5,950 bases of DNA from Firmicutes bacterium ADurb.Bin467 (GTDB lineage: Bacteria > Bacillota > Clostridia > Christensenellales > Aristaeellaceae): NCBI GenBank assembly GCA_002068815.1, contig MWAC01000064.1, positions 1 through 5,950 on the forward strand. Direction: 5' to 3'. This document shows, in pieces, positions 5,577-5,950 of this stretch. The translations under genes and the position numbers were made by a program. The stretch's first letter is position 1; every line of letters begins with the position of its first letter. The notes beneath the pieces were generated by a model. It was not told where the DNA came from, did no database searches, and saw only the letters and a program-made list of their open reading frames with translations.

Positions 5577-5605
5577 GCAGGAAAACAAATTCCTGCGCAG
5601 AATAT
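5577..5605 (+). promoter_or_regulatory. Consensus sigma-H type promoter of hpf
   Basis: GCAGGAAAA (5577-5585) matches the sigma-H -35 consensus RnAGGAwWW, and GCAGAATAT (5597-5605) matches the -10 consensus RnnGAATWW, with no mismatch at any specified base. The spacer is 11 bp, inside the 11-12 bp range. Transcription would begin near 5612, about 40 nt before the hpf ATG. In Bacillus subtilis the homologue yvyD is known to be driven by sigma-H and sigma-B, which makes this assignment coherent. A 7-bp inverted repeat, GCAGGAA and TTCCTGC around 6 bp (5577-5596), overlaps the -35 and spacer and might bind a regulator. Promoter activity itself is inferred. Confidence 0.75.
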
Positions 5606-5638
5606 GGACAACAGACGGGGGCCCGTCGAGCAACTGTA

Positions 5639-5644
5639 AAGGAG
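5639..5644 (+). promoter_or_regulatory. hpf ribosome binding site
   Basis: AAGGAG lies 8 nt before the ATG at 5653 and fixes the hpf start. Confidence 0.8.
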
Positions 5645-5652
5645 AGAACGGC

Positions 5653-5950
5653 ATGAAATTCGTATACATCGGCAAGGGCATGGATGTCTCCGACAGCCTC
5701 AAGGCGCGCGTTGAGAAAAAGCTCCAGAAGCTCGAAAGGTATTTTCAGGACGACGTTGAGGCGCAGATTCGCCTGTCCCAGGAGCGTGGCAACCGCAACA
5801 TCGCCGAAATCACGATCAGCGTTGGAAGCGTGATCCTCCGCGCGGAGGAAATTTCCAGCGACATGTATCTGTCCATCGATCGCGCGGTGGACAAGCTCAA
5901 CCGCCAGATCCGCCGCCACCGCACGAAGCTCGAGAAGCGGCTGCGCGCGG
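5653..5950 (+). CDS. hpf: Ribosome hibernation promoting factor, N-terminal part
   Basis: HPF binds the decoding region of the 30S subunit in stationary phase and, in its long form, pairs ribosomes into inactive 100S dimers. The frame starts at the ATG at 5653 and runs off the window; 99 residues are visible. They cover the S30AE/RaiA domain: MKFVYIGKGMDVSDSLKARV, a first helix rich in Lys and Glu (residues 13-30), strands QIRLSQ and AEITISVGSVILRAEE, then the family signature DMYLSIDRAVDKL (70-82) and a basic helix RQIRRHRTKLEKR (84-96) that contacts 16S rRNA. Whether it is the long form with a C-terminal dimerisation domain cannot be seen, though this is usual in Bacillota. It is divergent from lonB and preceded by a sigma-H consensus promoter, in keeping with stationary-phase induction. 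The family assignment is firm. Confidence 0.95.
   Translation, partial: MKFVYIGKGMDVSDSLKARVEKKLQKLERYFQDDVEAQIRLSQERGNRNIAEITISVGSVILRAEEISSDMYLSIDRAVDKLNRQIRRHRTKLEKRLRA

Noticed and set aside
5490..5702. Seventy-one-codon N-terminal extension of lonB in the open frame.
   Set aside because: It overlaps the hpf start and promoter, has no ribosome binding site, and would bury the membrane anchor that begins the known family at 5489.

Overview
The window is ordinary chromosomal DNA from a high-GC member of the Bacillota, most likely a spore-forming Clostridia lineage. The evidence is the acetylase-type lysine/diaminopimelate genes, a Bacillus/Clostridium-type EF-P cluster, a LonB protease of the sporulation-associated family with its N-terminal membrane anchor, strong AGGAGG ribosome binding sites, and a consensus sigma-H type promoter in front of hpf. 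There is no CRISPR array, transposase, phage gene or obvious horizontally acquired block. The genes are known housekeeping families, and the items worth a second look lie mostly between them.

Layout. Positions 2-1228 (+) carry the 3' part of dapB and a complete dapH, tightly packed: the dapH ribosome binding site overlaps the dapB stop. Both enzymes act in the diaminopimelate/lysine branch. Positions 1229-1331 separate this operon from a convergent one and hold a perfect 15-bp inverted repeat with a second hairpin nested in it and no T-tract. Positions 1332-3579 (-) carry a three-gene operon read in the order M24 Xaa-Pro peptidase, efp, acidic zinc-ribbon protein of the CD1247 type. The peptidase-efp pairing is the same as yqhT-efp in Bacillus. 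Upstream of it, at 3664-3800 (-), lies the small SRP RNA gene (ffs), not detectable as an ORF, with a good sigma-A promoter and a T-tract end. Its -35 box begins 4 bp past the lonB stop. lonB fills 3837-5489 (-). After a 163-bp divergent intergenic region, hpf begins at 5653 (+) and runs off the window.

How the parts relate. The right half groups genes of stress and stationary-phase physiology: LonB (forespore quality control in Bacillus), HPF (dimerises and silences ribosomes), SRP RNA (membrane targeting) and EF-P (rescue of polyproline stalls). The hpf promoter matches the sigma-H consensus at every specified base with an 11-bp spacer, which fits the known sigma-H control of the Bacillus hpf homologue yvyD. 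I did not find an undescribed multi-gene system. The best candidates for something new are the 64-bp structured inverted repeat at 1252-1315, the 15-codon ORF and hairpin between efp and the CD1247-like gene, and the inverted repeats lying inside the hpf and peptidase promoters.
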